Positions 45,630 to 58,700 of a stretch of DNA of 64,000 nt are shown in pieces. How positions within the stretch are numbered: position 1 is the stretch's first letter; every line of letters starts with the position of its first letter. This DNA comes from Pseudomonas sp. stari2 (GTDB lineage: Bacteria; Pseudomonadota; Gammaproteobacteria; Pseudomonadales; Pseudomonadaceae). The notes under the pieces are model-generated. The model was not told where the DNA came from, did no database searches, and saw only the letters and a program-made list of their open reading frames with translations. The stretch is from assembly GCF_040760005.1 (NCBI RefSeq), contig NZ_CP099760.1, positions 2,847,501 through 2,911,500 of the forward strand, read 5' to 3'. The translations under genes were made by a program, and so were the position numbers.

Positions 45630-48600
45630 ATGCCGATCAATTGCTGGCGTTGTTCGCTCGCCATGGCGTGGCTCTCGAAGTGGACGGTGACAGGCTGCGC
45701 TGCAAGGCGCCGCGCGGGTTTCTCACCGAAGAACTGACAGCGGCGCTCAAGCTCCACAAGCAGGAACTGATTGCCTTGCTCGGTGGCCAGGATGACGCAG
45801 TGATTCCCCGGCGTGCCGACGGGAAAACGGACTGGCCGTTGTCATTCTCGCAACGGCAGCTGTGGTTTCTCGATCAACTGGAGCCCGGCAACCCGTTCTA
45901 CAACGTACCCACGGCGGTAACGCTAAAAGGGCAGTTGAACGTCGCGCAGTTGGAGCGGGCACTGAACGAACTGGTTGCCCGCCACGAAGTCCTGCGAACG
46001 ACGTTTTGCAGCGTCGAGGGTGAGCCGCGTCAGGTTGTGCACCCGTCGATGCCGCTATCGTTGTCGGTGACGGATCTGCGCCAGCTGTCTGCCGATGAGC
46101 GCGAGCAACCAGTGCGATTCGCCGTTGAACAGGACGCCCGGGCACCGTTCGATCTGGCCACCGGGCCGTTGTTGCGCGCGTCTTTGTTGCGTGTGGCGGA
46201 CGATGAATACCTGTGGCTGTACAGCGTGCATCACATCATCGCCGACGGTTGGTCGATGGGCGTGATCCTGCATGAAGTCGCCACGCTGTACGGCGATTAT
46301 CGGCGTGGTGAGGCCTCGAGCCTGGCGCCGTTGCCAGTGCAATACGCCGACTACGCCTGCTGGCAGCAACAGCGCGTCGGTGGTGCGGCACTGGACGCTC
46401 AGCTCGATTACTGGCGCCGCAACCTGGACGACGCGCCGCTCTTGTCGACCCTGCCCGCCGACCGGCCGCGCCCGTTGGTGCAGCGTTATGTCGGCGCCAC
46501 ATTCAGTTCCTCCGTTGCTGGCGGCACATTGCGCGAACTCACGGCGCTGGCCCGGCAGACCCAGGGCACGCTGTTCAACGTGCTGCTGGGCGCCTTGGCA
46601 GTGTTGTTGTGGCGCCACAGCGGCCAGCAGGATCTGTGCATCGGCACGCCATTCGCCAACCGCAACCGCGCGGAAGTCGAGCCGCTGATCGGCCACTTCG
46701 TCAACACGCTGGTGCTGCGTCAGCGCCTGAATCCGCAGCAGACCTTCGCCGAATTGCTGCGCGACGTGCGTGGCCAGATGCTCGACGTTCACGCCCACCA
46801 GGACGTGCCGTTCGACCGCGTGGTAGAGGCCGTCAATCCGCAGCGCGATCCCGGTCATTCGCCGCTGTTCCAGGTGATGCTGGTGTTGCAGAACACCCCC
46901 GGCAGCGGCGTGCAGATGCCTGATCTGGAATTGAGGCCGTACGGCACCAGCAGCGCCACGGCCAAGTTCGATCTGGCGTTCGAGTGGGTCGAGCGGGAAG
47001 GGCGGCTGGACTTGCTGGTGGAATACAACACCGATCTCTATGACGTCGCGACCATCGAACGCCTGAGCGGGCACTATCGTCACTTGCTCGAACAGATCGC
47101 CGCTGATGCCAAGCAACCGATCAATGCCTTGCCGTTGATGAACGAGGCGGAGCGTCAGCGGGTGCTGGTCGACTTCAACCGCACAATGCCGCTGACGCAA
47201 CCGGCGCAATGCGTGCATCAACTTGTTGAAGCGCAGACCGCGAGCAATCCTCAGGCCTGCGCGGTGGTCTTTGAAGGCGAGTCACTGAGCTACGCCGAGT
47301 TGAATGCCCGGGCCAACCGACTGGCGCGGCATTTGCGCACGTTGGACGTCGGCCCGGATGTGCGCGTGGCGGTGTGCATCGAGCGTTCGCTGGAGTTGCC
47401 GGTGGCGCTGCTGGCGGTGCTCAAGGCCGGTGGCGCCTATGTGCCGCTGGATCCGGATTATCCACTGGGACGCCTGAGCCATATGCTCGGCGACAGCACG
47501 CCGGCGGTGCTGCTGACTCTCGGCTCGGCGCACGGGATTTTGCGTCAGGCTGTGCAAGGTTCGACCTGGGAAGCGCCGATTCTCGACCTCGAAAAAGATG
47601 CCGCGAGCTGGGCGTCGTTGCCCGCCGACAATCTCGACCCACGCAATGTCGGCGTCACCCCTGACCATCTCGCCTATGTGATCTACACCTCGGGCACCAC
47701 CGGATTGCCCAAGGGCGCGATGGTCGCCCATCGTGGCTTAAGCAACATGCTGCTGTGGTGTTTGCAGGTGTGCGGCGAAGCGGGAGCGATGCTGCACAAG
47801 ATCCCGTTCGGTTTCGATGCCTCGGCGTGGGAGACGTTCTGGCCTTTGGCAACCGGCGGACGGCTGGTGATCGCGCGGCCCGGCGGGCATTACGAACCGG
47901 CGTATCTGGCCCGCGAAGTGCGCGAGCAGAAGGTCACGGCGCTGGTGTTCGTGCCGGCGATGTTGCAGCTGTTTCTGGAAGTCGAAGAGGTCAGTCTGTG
48001 TACGTCGCTGACCGATGTATTCAGCGGCGGCGGTGAACTGCCGCCAGCACTGGCCCGGCGTTTTCAGGAGCGTCTGCCCCATGCGCGGCTGCACAACGTC
48101 TACGGCCCGACCGAAACCACGGTGATCAACAGCATCTGGACCCTTGAACCCGGAGCCGAAGTACCGGCCCGGCAACTGCCGATCGGCCGGCCGATTTCCA
48201 ACAACCGTTTTTACGTACTCGATGACCGCGACGAGCCGGTGCCGGTGGGTGTCACCGGGCAATTGCACATCGGTGGCGTCGGCGTGGCCCGAGGGTATCT
48301 GGGGCTGGCGCAGCTCAGTGCCGAGCGCTTTATCGACAATCCGTTCGTGGCAGGCGATCGCCTCTATCGCAGCGGCGATCTGGCGCGATATCGACCGGAT
48401 GGCCAACTGGAGTTTCTCGGACGCAACGACTTCCAGGTCAAGTTGCGCGGTGTGCGTCTGGAGCTGGGCGAGATCGAAGCTCGGCTCGAAGCGTTTCCCG
48501 GCATCCGCAGCGCCGTGGTGTTGATGGTCGGCGACGCGGCGCAGGACCAGCGTCTGGTGGCGTGTTGCGTGGTTACCCAGCCGATGGATGAAGCGGCGGT

Positions 48601-49738
48601 TCAGGCCTATCTGGCGACGACGCTGCCTCGTGCGGTGGTCCCCGGCAGTTATCTGTGGCTCGACGCCTTGCCGCTGACCGCCAATGGCAAGGTCGATCGG
48701 ACTGCCCTGACAGCGTTGGCGGACGAGGAAATGGTCAATCGTCAGGTCAACCTGAGCAGCCCGCGCGATCACATCGAACTGACGCTGTACCAGATCTGGA
48801 AACGCCTGCTGCTGGTGCCGCAGATCGGCATTCGCGACAACTTCTTCAACGTCGGCGGCACCTCCATCGCCGCGATCAAGATGGCCCATGAAATCAGCCA
48901 GGTGTTCGCGGTTGAAATGCCGGTGCGCGTGGTGCTCAGCTACCCGACCATCGAAGCGCTGGGCGGCTGGCTGCGGGTCGGGGCGAACCCCGCAGTGGCG
49001 CAGGGCAATCTGATCGAGTTCCGTCGTGGCGCGGGGCAGAGCAATGTGGTGTGTATTCACCCGGCGGGCGGCACGGCGTTCTGTTACCTGTCGCTGGCCA
49101 AGGTGTTGCCGGACGAGGCTGGCGTTTACGGGGTGCAATCGCCGGGGCTGAATCCGGGAGAAGACACCGAACCGACGGTTGAAGCGATGGCCGAGGCTTA
49201 CTTGCGCCTGATCGAACCGCTGACGACACAACCGCTGATTCTCACCGGGCTGTCGTTCGGTGGCCTGGTGGCTTATGAAATGGCTCGGTTGCTGACGGCG
49301 GCGGGGCATCGTCAGGTGACGGTGGTGTTGCTCGATACTCAGGGCAGTGACGATCCGGGTTTCCGCGAGCAGATCGGCACCGTGGACATGGCCGAGTTCC
49401 GCGACAAACTGGTGCGCTTCAACGGCATGTACCCCGGCATCGAAGATGCGCAAGTCGAGCGCTATTTCCACATCTACAACCACAACCGTCTGGCCATGGC
49501 GGCCTATGAGTGTGCGCCGCAAGCCCAGCGTGTGGTGCTGATTCAGGCCCGGGAAGATTTCCCCCGTCATCAGTTGCATGAACTGCGCGGTTTCTGGCGA
49601 CGCCGCGCGGGTAGCGGCTATCTGGCGAAACTGGTCAGCGGCGGGCACTGGGACATGCTCGAAAGCGCGGAAATCCATCGGGTCTCGCAGATCATCCGGC
49701 AGGAGCTGGAACGCTTCTCCGCGCAGGAGGCGAAATGA
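45626..49738 (+). CDS. Nonribosomal peptide synthetase 2: TubC docking-C-A-T-TE
   Basis: This 1370-residue protein starts with a TubC-type docking domain (about 1-55; MNADQLLALFARHGVALEVDG), which normally binds the C-terminal tail of the upstream synthetase. Then come C (HHIIADG about 202), A (YTSGTTGLPKG about 687), T (VGGTSIAA, Ser about 1080) and a type I thioesterase (GLSFGG, Ser about 1210). The hand-read A code is DAWVSGVVI, which I cannot assign to an amino acid. It overlaps NRPS1 by 4 bases, with GGAGGAG before the ATG. It should add the residue after the thiazole and release the chain. Confidence 0.88.
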   Translation: MNADQLLALFARHGVALEVDGDRLRCKAPRGFLTEELTAALKLHKQELIALLGGQDDAVIPRRADGKTDWPLSFSQRQLWFLDQLEPGNPFYNVPTAVTLKGQLNVAQLERALNELVARHEVLRTTFCSVEGEPRQVVHPSMPLSLSVTDLRQLSADEREQPVRFAVEQDARAPFDLATGPLLRASLLRVADDEYLWLYSVHHIIADGWSMGVILHEVATLYGDYRRGEASSLAPLPVQYADYACWQQQRVGGAALDAQLDYWRRNLDDAPLLSTLPADRPRPLVQRYVGATFSSSVAGGTLRELTALARQTQGTLFNVLLGALAVLLWRHSGQQDLCIGTPFANRNRAEVEPLIGHFVNTLVLRQRLNPQQTFAELLRDVRGQMLDVHAHQDVPFDRVVEAVNPQRDPGHSPLFQVMLVLQNTPGSGVQMPDLELRPYGTSSATAKFDLAFEWVEREGRLDLLVEYNTDLYDVATIERLSGHYRHLLEQIAADAKQPINALPLMNEAERQRVLVDFNRTMPLTQPAQCVHQLVEAQTASNPQACAVVFEGESLSYAELNARANRLARHLRTLDVGPDVRVAVCIERSLELPVALLAVLKAGGAYVPLDPDYPLGRLSHMLGDSTPAVLLTLGSAHGILRQAVQGSTWEAPILDLEKDAASWASLPADNLDPRNVGVTPDHLAYVIYTSGTTGLPKGAMVAHRGLSNMLLWCLQVCGEAGAMLHKIPFGFDASAWETFWPLATGGRLVIARPGGHYEPAYLAREVREQKVTALVFVPAMLQLFLEVEEVSLCTSLTDVFSGGGELPPALARRFQERLPHARLHNVYGPTETTVINSIWTLEPGAEVPARQLPIGRPISNNRFYVLDDRDEPVPVGVTGQLHIGGVGVARGYLGLAQLSAERFIDNPFVAGDRLYRSGDLARYRPDGQLEFLGRNDFQVKLRGVRLELGEIEARLEAFPGIRSAVVLMVGDAAQDQRLVACCVVTQPMDEAAVQAYLATTLPRAVVPGSYLWLDALPLTANGKVDRTALTALADEEMVNRQVNLSSPRDHIELTLYQIWKRLLLVPQIGIRDNFFNVGGTSIAAIKMAHEISQVFAVEMPVRVVLSYPTIEALGGWLRVGANPAVAQGNLIEFRRGAGQSNVVCIHPAGGTAFCYLSLAKVLPDEAGVYGVQSPGLNPGEDTEPTVEAMAEAYLRLIEPLTTQPLILTGLSFGGLVAYEMARLLTAAGHRQVTVVLLDTQGSDDPGFREQIGTVDMAEFRDKLVRFNGMYPGIEDAQVERYFHIYNHNRLAMAAYECAPQAQRVVLIQAREDFPRHQLHELRGFWRRRAGSGYLAKLVSGGHWDMLESAEIHRVSQIIRQELERFSAQEAK

Positions 49739-52700
49739 TGAGCGCATCCAATGACCTGACGTTGCTCGCGCGCCTTGCCGAGCAAGTGCAGCGCAACCCG
49801 CAAGCTCCGGCTGTCATCGACGGCTCGGTCACCCTGACTTACGCCGAACTGGCCAGCGCCAGCGAGCGCATTGCCCGAGGGTTGCTGGCACGTGGCGTCG
49901 AGCCCGGCCAGTCGCTGGCGTTGTGCATGCCGCGTTGCTGGCAATGGCTGGCGGCGATTCTCGGTGCATTGAAGATCGGCGCCGTGGTTGTGCCGCTGGA
50001 CCGTGCGAGTCCGCTCAAACGTCGGGAATTGATGCTGGCGGATGCGGCGTGTGTGGGGCTGATTACCCTGGACGAAGAACCTCAGTGGTCGCCTTCATTG
50101 TGGCAGTCCAGCGTCGAGGCGTTGCTCGATCAGCCGGACACTCCGCCGCAAGCGCTGGCCGCAGAGTTCGCCGAGGTGATGTTCCTGTTCTACACCTCGG
50201 GCACCACCGGCACGCCGAAGGCGGTTGAGGTCGGCGAGCGCGGCTTGTTGCGTTTGGCGCACACCGACGGCTATATCGAGATTCGTCCTGCAGACCGCTT
50301 CGCCTGCCTGTCCAACCCGGCATTCGATGCGTGCAGTTTCGAGCTGTGGGCGCCGCTGCTCAACGGCGGCTGCTGTGTGATGATCGCCGACGAGGACGTG
50401 CTGGATGCGCGCCGACTGGCCGAGGTGCTGGAGCGGACGCAGGTCGACAACCTGTTCATGACGGTGTCGTTGTTCAATACCTTGATTGCCGAGTGGCCGT
50501 CGTGCTTTGCCAGCGCACGTCAGGTGTTGATCGGTGGCGAGCAGATCAGCGCCGCTGCAGTCCGGGCATGGTATCGGGCCAATCCAGAGAGCCAGTGCCG
50601 GATTCATAACGTCTACGGCCCCACCGAATGCACCACGTTTGCGCTGTGCTGGCCGATCAGCCGCGACTTTACCGGTGACCTGGCGCCCATTGGCCGAGCG
50701 CTGCCGGATACCGGCGTGCAGGTGCTGGATGAACAGCAACGGCCGGTGCCGGTGGGAGAGGTGGGCGAGCTGTATCTGAGTGGCAGCGGCGTCGCCCGAG
50801 GCTATCGCAACCGGCCCGAAGAAACGGCTCGCCAGTTCGTCCGTTTACCCGACCTCGACGGGGGGGCGCAGGTGCATTACCGCACCGGCGATCTGGTGCG
50901 GTGCAATGCCGAAGGCTTGATCGAGTACCTGGGACGGGTCGACCGTCAGGTGAAGATTCGTGGTTTCCGCATCGAGCCGGGGGAGGTGGAGCAACGGATC
51001 CTGGAGCATCCGGGCGTGGCGCAGGTGTTTGTCTGCACCCGGCGTCTGGCGGCGGAAGATCATCAGCTGCTGGCGTTCATCGTGCCGCGCGGGGATCAGG
51101 ACTATCACGCCTTCGAAGCCCATCTGCGGGCGCAACTGGCGCCATACATGCGACCGCATCAACTGTTCCTGCTGGAGCGCCTGCCGCTGACGGCCAATGG
51201 CAAGATCGATCGCGACAGCTTGCTGGGGCAGCCGCTGAATCCGTGGCATCCAGCTTCCGTGGCCATGGAAAACGACAACGCTTCACCGACGCTGGACTGG
51301 TTGCTGAGTCAGGCCCGTTCGCTGCTCGGCCAACCCGCTCTGAGTGCGCAGGACGACTGGCTGGGCAGTGGCGGCGATTCGCTCAAGGCCATGCGCCTGC
51401 GTTCGGCGATTCGTAACCGTTGGCAGCGCGAGATCCCACTCGACATGTTGCTAAACGAGTCTTTCGCCTCATTGGCCGGACAACTGCTGGGTGAGCGTGG
51501 CGATTCGATCTATCCACCTGCGCCCGGGATCAGTCGCGCTGCACGTTTGCCGGCGACCGCTGAACAGCGCCGCCTTTGGTTGTTGCAGCAACGTTCGCCG
51601 ACCTCGACCGCTTACAGCGTGCCGCTGATTCTGCATCTGGCGGCAGGTGTCGAGGTCGCGGCACTGGGCGAGGCCGTGAACCGTCTGGTGAAGCGCCATC
51701 CTGGTTTGCGCACGGCATTCGCATCGGGGGCCGAGGGTCTTGATCAGTTAATCGCCGAGCAAGGTTCGGTCTGTAGCACTTTTGCCGTCGGGCATTTCGC
51801 CGAAGACAACTGGCGGGCCTTTGCAGAATTGGTGTTTGGCACACCGTTCGACCTGTCCACGCCGAACCTTTTTCAGGCGTGGCTGTTGCCGTTCGCCGAT
51901 GGCAGCTGTCGGCTGTTGCTGAACCTGCATCACATCATCGTCGATGGCTGGTCGGTGAACCTGCTGTTCGATGACCTGAAACAGCTCTATGCCGACATCG
52001 TGCAAGGTCGCGAAAGCCCTGAATCGGCAGCCCATTTGACGACGCTGGAGTTTGGTCAGTGGCAGCGGCAGTGGAGCGTCGATCCGCATTACCGTGACCA
52101 GCGGCGAGCCCTGGCCGAGTTGCACCGTCATCGGGAAGACCCATCGCCCGCGTTGATGCTGATGCGCCCGGTCAGCCCGGATGCTAGGTTGCACCGCGAA
52201 CCTCTGGGCGCGTTGCGCAGTGCAGCCCTTGAACGGTTCTGCACGCAGCAGCGGCTGACCCGTTTCGAAGTGCTGTTCAGTGTCTTCGCCTGGAGTCTTT
52301 ACGCCCTGACCGGATGCGAGCGGGCCCGGATCGCCAGCCCGGTGGCCAACCGGCCTCTGGCGGAGTTCGAGGACAGCGTCGGCATGTTCGCCAACACCGT
52401 GCTGATTCCCGCCGCCGTAAACCACGCAGCGACCCTGAGCGAACAGCTGCATCAACAGACCGCCACCGTGCGCGAGGTGCTGGCGTTACAGGACGTGGCG
52501 CTGGCGGATCTGGTGGAAGATCTGCGGCTGTCCTCGAGTACCGCGCTGTTCGATTTCATGTTCGTGCTGGAAAACACCGATTACGCCGCGCTGGCCGACT
52601 CGAACCTGCACGCGACCCTTGAGTTCAACGAACACCTGCACGCCAAGTGTCCGCTGACCTTGTTGATGGTGGGCAGCGGCTCGCAGCTGGAGTGCTGGTG

Positions 52701-55700
52701 GGAATATCAGTGCAGCTATTTCGATGCCGGACAGATGAGCACGGTGAATGCGTTGTTCCGCCGTGGTCTGGATCTGTTGCTGGAAAGCCCGGCGGCGACG
52801 CTCGACAGTCTGCTGGGGCCTTATCGACACGGTCTGGCCCCGGCCAGTGAAGGGCCGAAGGGCGAGCTGCCGTTCAACACCCTTGCGGACTGGTTCGAGC
52901 ATCAGGTGCATTGCACGCCGGATGCGGTTGCGTTGGTGCAAGGCCTGCGTCGTTTCAGCTATGCCGAGTTGAATGCGCTGGCCGATTCCCTGGCGGCAAG
53001 ATTGATTACGCGTCATCCATTACCGGAGGGAAAAGCGCCGCCGCATGTCGTGCTGTTCCTCGATGCCTCGGTCGAGCACATCGTCGCGCTGCTGGCCCTG
53101 GCCAAACTCAATCTGACCGCCGTGCCGCTGGATCCCGCTTATCCGGTGGCGATCCAGCGTCAGGTGCTGGAACAGGCGCAACCGCATTGTGTGCTGTTCA
53201 GCGACACGACGGCGGCCGCACTCGATGCTCTCAATAACGGACGATTCGCCGTTCACCGGGTCGATCTGCACGTCGGTGCTGAAGCGTTCGAGCGTCCACG
53301 CCACGCCGGCGAGCGACCGCTGTACACGCTGTTCACCTCCGGCTCGACCGGCACGCCCAAAGGTGTGCAAGTGTCGGAACGCACCCTGTGCAACCTGCTG
53401 CAATGGCAGCGCACGGAAGGGCAGTTGCCGGCAAAAGCGGTAACCCTGCAGTTCTCCATGCTGTCGTTCGATGTGTCGTTTCAGGAGATTTTCAGCACCC
53501 TGTGCGGGGGCGGCTGTTATCACCTGATCACGCCGCGCTGGCGTCAGGATGCCGAGGCGTTGCTGGATTACATGGTCGAGGCGCGGATCGAACGGTTGTT
53601 TCTGCCGTACGTGGCGCTGCAGCATCTGGCGCAAACCGCTGTGGCCCGAGGGATTTACCCGTCGGCATTGCGCGAAGTGATCACCGCCGGAGAGCAACTG
53701 CTCTGCACGGACGCGCTGCGCAACTGGTTCGGCGGCATGCGGCAGGCTTCGTTGTTCAATCACTACGGTCCGACCGAAACCCATGTGGTCAGCGCTTTGC
53801 GTCTGCCTCCGCAATCCTGTGACTGGCCGTTGCGTGCACCGATCGGTCACGCCGTCGGCAATGCCCGGTTGCTGTTGGTCGATGAGCATGATCGCCCGGT
53901 GCCAATTGGCAGTCGCGGCTATCTGTTGGTGGCCGGGCCGATGGTTGCCCGATGCTATCTGGCTGATGCTGATCTGAATGCCAAGCGGTTTGTAGAGCTG
54001 CCAGAGGGCCGCTTGTTCTATCGCACCGGCGATCTGGCGTGGGCCGATGCCCAAGGCTGCCTGCATTATCTGGGACGTGACGACCAGCAGATCAAACTCA
54101 GTGGCCATCGTCTGGAGCTGGGGCAGATCGAGGCGGCGCTGATGCAGGTGCCGGAAGTGGTCAACGCGGTGGTGGCGGTTCAGGCCGATCCGCCACGCCT
54201 GATCGCCTGGCTGCAACTCGACGGTGAGCCTGCGACGTCGCAGCAATTGGATCGTCAGGTCGCGCAACGACTGCCGGCCCATGTGCGGATCGATGAATAT
54301 CGGCGGATCGAGGTCTGGCCACGGACCCCCAGCGGCAAGATCGATCGCAAGGCCTTGCCGAATGTGGGCGAGGCGCTGGAGCGTCGCAGTACGCCACAAC
54401 CGGTTGTGCAATTGACCGCGCTGGAGCGGCAACTGAGCGAACTGTTCCAGACAGTCATTGGCCGTGACATCGAACCGGAACAGTCCTTCTTCGAGGCCGG
54501 CGCCACCAGCCTCGGGCTGATGCGTTTGCATGGCCGTTACGCCGAAGAGCTGCCGCACAAGGTGACGATGGCCGACCTGTTCGAGCACGTCACGGTACGG
54601 CGTCTGGCGGGGCATCTGTCGACGGCTTCGGTGGCCGCAGTGGAGCGCGTCCGGCAAACCGATGCAGGTCACCAGCCGATGGCAATCATCGGCATGTCGG
54701 TCAATGTGGCCGGGGCGCAGAACCTGTCCGAGTTCTGGGCGATGGTGCAGGGTAACGAGCTGGGCATCGAACGCTTTGCCGCCGAAGAAGGTCTGGTCGG
54801 CGCCCGCAGCCAACTGGCCGGCATGCTCGATTTCGATCCCGAGTACTTCGGCATCAGCCGCCAGGAAGCGCGCCTGATGGATCCGCAACAGCGGCACCTG
54901 CTGATGGGTTGTGTGCAGGCCCTGCAACACGCGGGCATCGTCCCGTCGGCGGATGGTCCGCGTATCGGCCTGATCGCCAGTTGCGGCGAAACCACGTACT
55001 TCCAGCAGATGCTGCGCGAGACCGCTGAAGGCGACCTGCCGGACGGCTTCCAGATGGCGTTGCATCACGACAAGGACTTTCTGGCGACCAAAGCCGCGTA
55101 TCACCTGGACCTCAACGGCCCGGCGCTGAGTGTGCAGGCGGCTTGCGGCAGCTCGCTGATCGCCGTGCACATGGCCAGTTCAATGCTGCGCCAGGGCGAC
55201 AGTGACGTGATGCTGGCCGCCGGCGTGCTGATCGACCCGACCTTGACCGATGGTTATCGTCATCGCTCGCAGCACATCTTTTCCGCCGATGGTCTGTGCC
55301 GTCCATTCAGCGACGACGCCAGCGGCACCATCGGCGCCAGCGGTTATGGCGTGGTGGTGCTCAAGCCATTGGCCAGGGCGCGGGCGGATGGCGACCGGAT
55401 CTACGCGTTGCTCGAAGGCTCGGCGTTGAACAACGATGGCCGGGCCAAGATGAGCTACACCGCGCCGTCGGTGGCCGGGCAGAGCGCGGTCATCAGCGAT
55501 GCCTTGAACCGTGCAGGATTGACCGGCGCTGACATCGGCTACATCGAAGCACACGGCACGGGGACATTGCTGGGCGATCCCATCGAGGTCGCGGCATTGA
55601 CCAAGGCCTTCGGCGAAGCGCCGGCCGGCAGCTGTGCGCTGGCCTCGGTGAAAAGCCAGATCGGTCATCTGGGTGCGGCAGCGGGGGTGGTCGGGCTGAT

Positions 55701-58700
55701 TCGCGCCAGTCTGGCGGTGTTCCATGGCGTGCTGCCGCCGAACCTCGGGTTTGGCCGGATCAATCCGCAGATCGATCTGGAGCATTCGCCGTTCTACGTG
55801 CCCACCACGTCCCGACCATGGCCGCAAGGGCGCCGGCGCCTGGCGGGTGTCAGCAGTTTCGGGATCGGAGGCACCAACGCTCATGTGATTGTCGGCGCCG
55901 CACCCAAGGCGCAGGACTTGACCGAGGAAACGCTGCCTCTGCTGTTGATCTCGGCCCACAGTCGATCCGAATTGCTGCGCGATATCGCGGTGATCCGCGA
56001 ACACCTGCAAACGCATCCGGAACAGCAGACCACATTGCTGCGGCACTTGCAGTCAGGTCGCCGCCAACTGCGCTGGCGCTTTGCGATGGTTTGCCAGCCG
56101 GGTGATGAAATTCCTTTGCAGCCAACGACAATCAAGGAAATCACCACGTCGGGGGCACAACTGATCGCCCGTGATCATTCAGCGCAGGCATTGCTGGAGG
56201 CTTGGTACGAAGGCGCCCATATCCAGTGGCCACAGCGCTCGGCACCGCCGCCCTGGGATTTGCCGCCAGCGTCGTTCGATCTTCAGACCTATCGGTTTCA
56301 ACCCGCCGGCGAAGTCGTTGCCCCCGTTTCGCCTGGAATCGAGCGGCAACCGCTGGCGCAGTGGTTCCATCAGCGGCAGTGGGTGCGTGTCCAGCGCCTG
56401 AGCGCGAAGGCATCGCATGCCAATCGAGAAACGGTGATTCTTTGCAGCCATGAAGCGCCCAACTCGACATTGCTGGAGCACCTGCGGGCTGTTTATCGAC
56501 GCGTAGTTCAAGTGCGCGCCGGCAATGGCTTCAAACAACTGGGCGCGAATCGTTTCGAGCTTGATCCGCTGGATTCCGAAGCATTGGGCCGTTTGCTCAC
56601 CGAGGTCTTAGAGCCTGAACCCGGCGAACTCGACTGGCTGCACACCTTGCCGCTGGCGGTGTCAGGCGCGGTCAACGAGCAATCGCTGGATCTGGCGCAG
56701 TGGGCCTGTCTGGACACGGTCAGTGCGCTGTTGCAGGCCTGGGGGCAAACCGTGCGCACGACACGACTGTGGCTGTGGCTGATGTCGTGGCAGGCGTGCC
56801 CGGTGGACGGTGAAGTCCGGCGTCCCGAGCTGGGGGCGCTGGCCGGAATCAGCGAAGTGGTGCCTCAGGAATATCCGGTGCGTTGCCACTGGCTGGACTG
56901 GCCGTCGCCGCACCTTGATACCCAGGCCGCAGAGCTGACGGCGCTGCTTGGCGATCCGGCCGCGTTGCCTCGGCGGATGGCAGTGCGCGACGGTTACCTG
57001 TGGCAGCCACGATTGATCGCTCAGCCATTGCCGAACCCGATTACGGCTTCCAGCCTGTTGCCGGACGACGGCACATTTCTGGTGCTGGGCGGTACTGGCG
57101 GTATCGGCCGTACCCTGTGCGAACACCTGCTGCAAGCGCCTGGGCGGCGTGTAGTGTCGCTCTCCCGTCAAGGTGAACTGCCTGAAGACCTCGCGGCTTA
57201 CGCCTCGCGAATCGACTGCCTTCAGGCGGACATCGCGGATCTGTCGCGTTGGCCGCAGGTTCTCGATCACCTGGCCCGGCGTTACGGTCAATTGGCCGGG
57301 GTGATTCACGCGGCGGGTGTCGGCGCGGGCAGTCTGATTCGCCTCCGCGATGCCCGTCAGATGGCCGAGGCGATGGCCACCAAGACCCGTGGCATGTTGG
57401 CGGTCGAAAGCCTGATCGAACAGCTTTCGCCGGGGTTTGTCCTGTACTGCTCGTCGATGTCGGCACTGTTCGGCGGCGCGGGGCATCTGGATTATTCGGC
57501 AGCCAGCGGCGTGCTCGACGGCTTCGCGCATTACCGTCCGGATACGTCCAATACTTGCCTGCGCTTGGGGATCAACTGGGACATCTGGCGTGACATCGGC
57601 ATGGCCACGACCAGCAACGGCGGGGACGCTGCGCATCAAGAGCATCTCACGGTCGGCTTGTCGGCCGAAGAGGGTTGTCGGGTGTTTGAGCTGGCGATGA
57701 CGGCGCAGTTGCCGCAATTGCTGGTTTCCACCACCGGCATCGACATCGCGCGACGCTTCTATCCGGTTCGCCATGGCGCTATTGCTGTACCGGTCGCAGT
57801 GCCGAAGGGCGTGGATCTTTCCGTGCGCCTGCGTGAATGCCTGTGCAAATGGCTCGGCGTGAGCGAGCTGGAGGACGACGACTCGCTGTACGACCTGGGC
57901 GCGGATTCGCTGACTTTGCTGGATCTGATCGATGAACTGCAAGCGGCCACCGGCGAGGTATTTCAGTTGTCGCAGTTCAGCCACAAAGTCAGCCTGAACG
58001 AAGTGTTGGGGCTGGTGGCAGATTCCACGGCAGAGGCTTCAGATGACGCGCCGCACAGCTGGAACGACGCGGTGCGGATCGATCAATGGCATGCCGGCGC
58101 CAGTCGCGAATGGCTGTATTTGATCCATCCGGTGGGCGGCGATGTTCAGGCCTATCGGGAACTGGTCTCGGCGCTGCCAGCTGATCTGGGGGTGTGCGTG
58201 ATTGCCGACCCTGCGTTGCGTGTACCGGCGCTACCGAACATCAGCATTGTCGAGCGGGCCCGGTTGTATCTGCAGGCAATCAAGTCCCACCTCCCGGACG
58301 GTTGCGCCTGGCGCCTGGCGGGTTGGTCGTTTGGTGCCTGGGTGGCGCAGGCGCTGTGTCAGCAAGCCCAGGCTGACGGATTCAGGCAACCGCTGCTGTA
58401 CCTGATTGACCCGCCGGCTCCGGATGCCGGTGCGGAACTGGCCGGCATCGACGAGCGGACCATCGAGCAGGTGTTCCAGCGTGAGTTTGCCCAGCGCTGG
58501 CCTGACGTCGAAGGGCAGGGGATGTCCGAGGAACGTCAGGCTTATTTGCAACGGCTGACGGTGTGCTGCCGCAATAACATGGCCAGCATGGTCGACTTCC
58601 AGCCTCCAGCGCTGAGCAACACACGGGTGCAGATGTTCATCGCGGGGCACGCCAACCCTTATGGGTTGGGCAACGCCTGGAACATGAATGACCTGCAACG

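Noticed and set aside
53020-55170. 716-residue frame antisense to NRPS3
   Set aside because: It mirrors A, T and KS domains with intact motifs on the other strand; long antisense frames are common in GC-rich genes.
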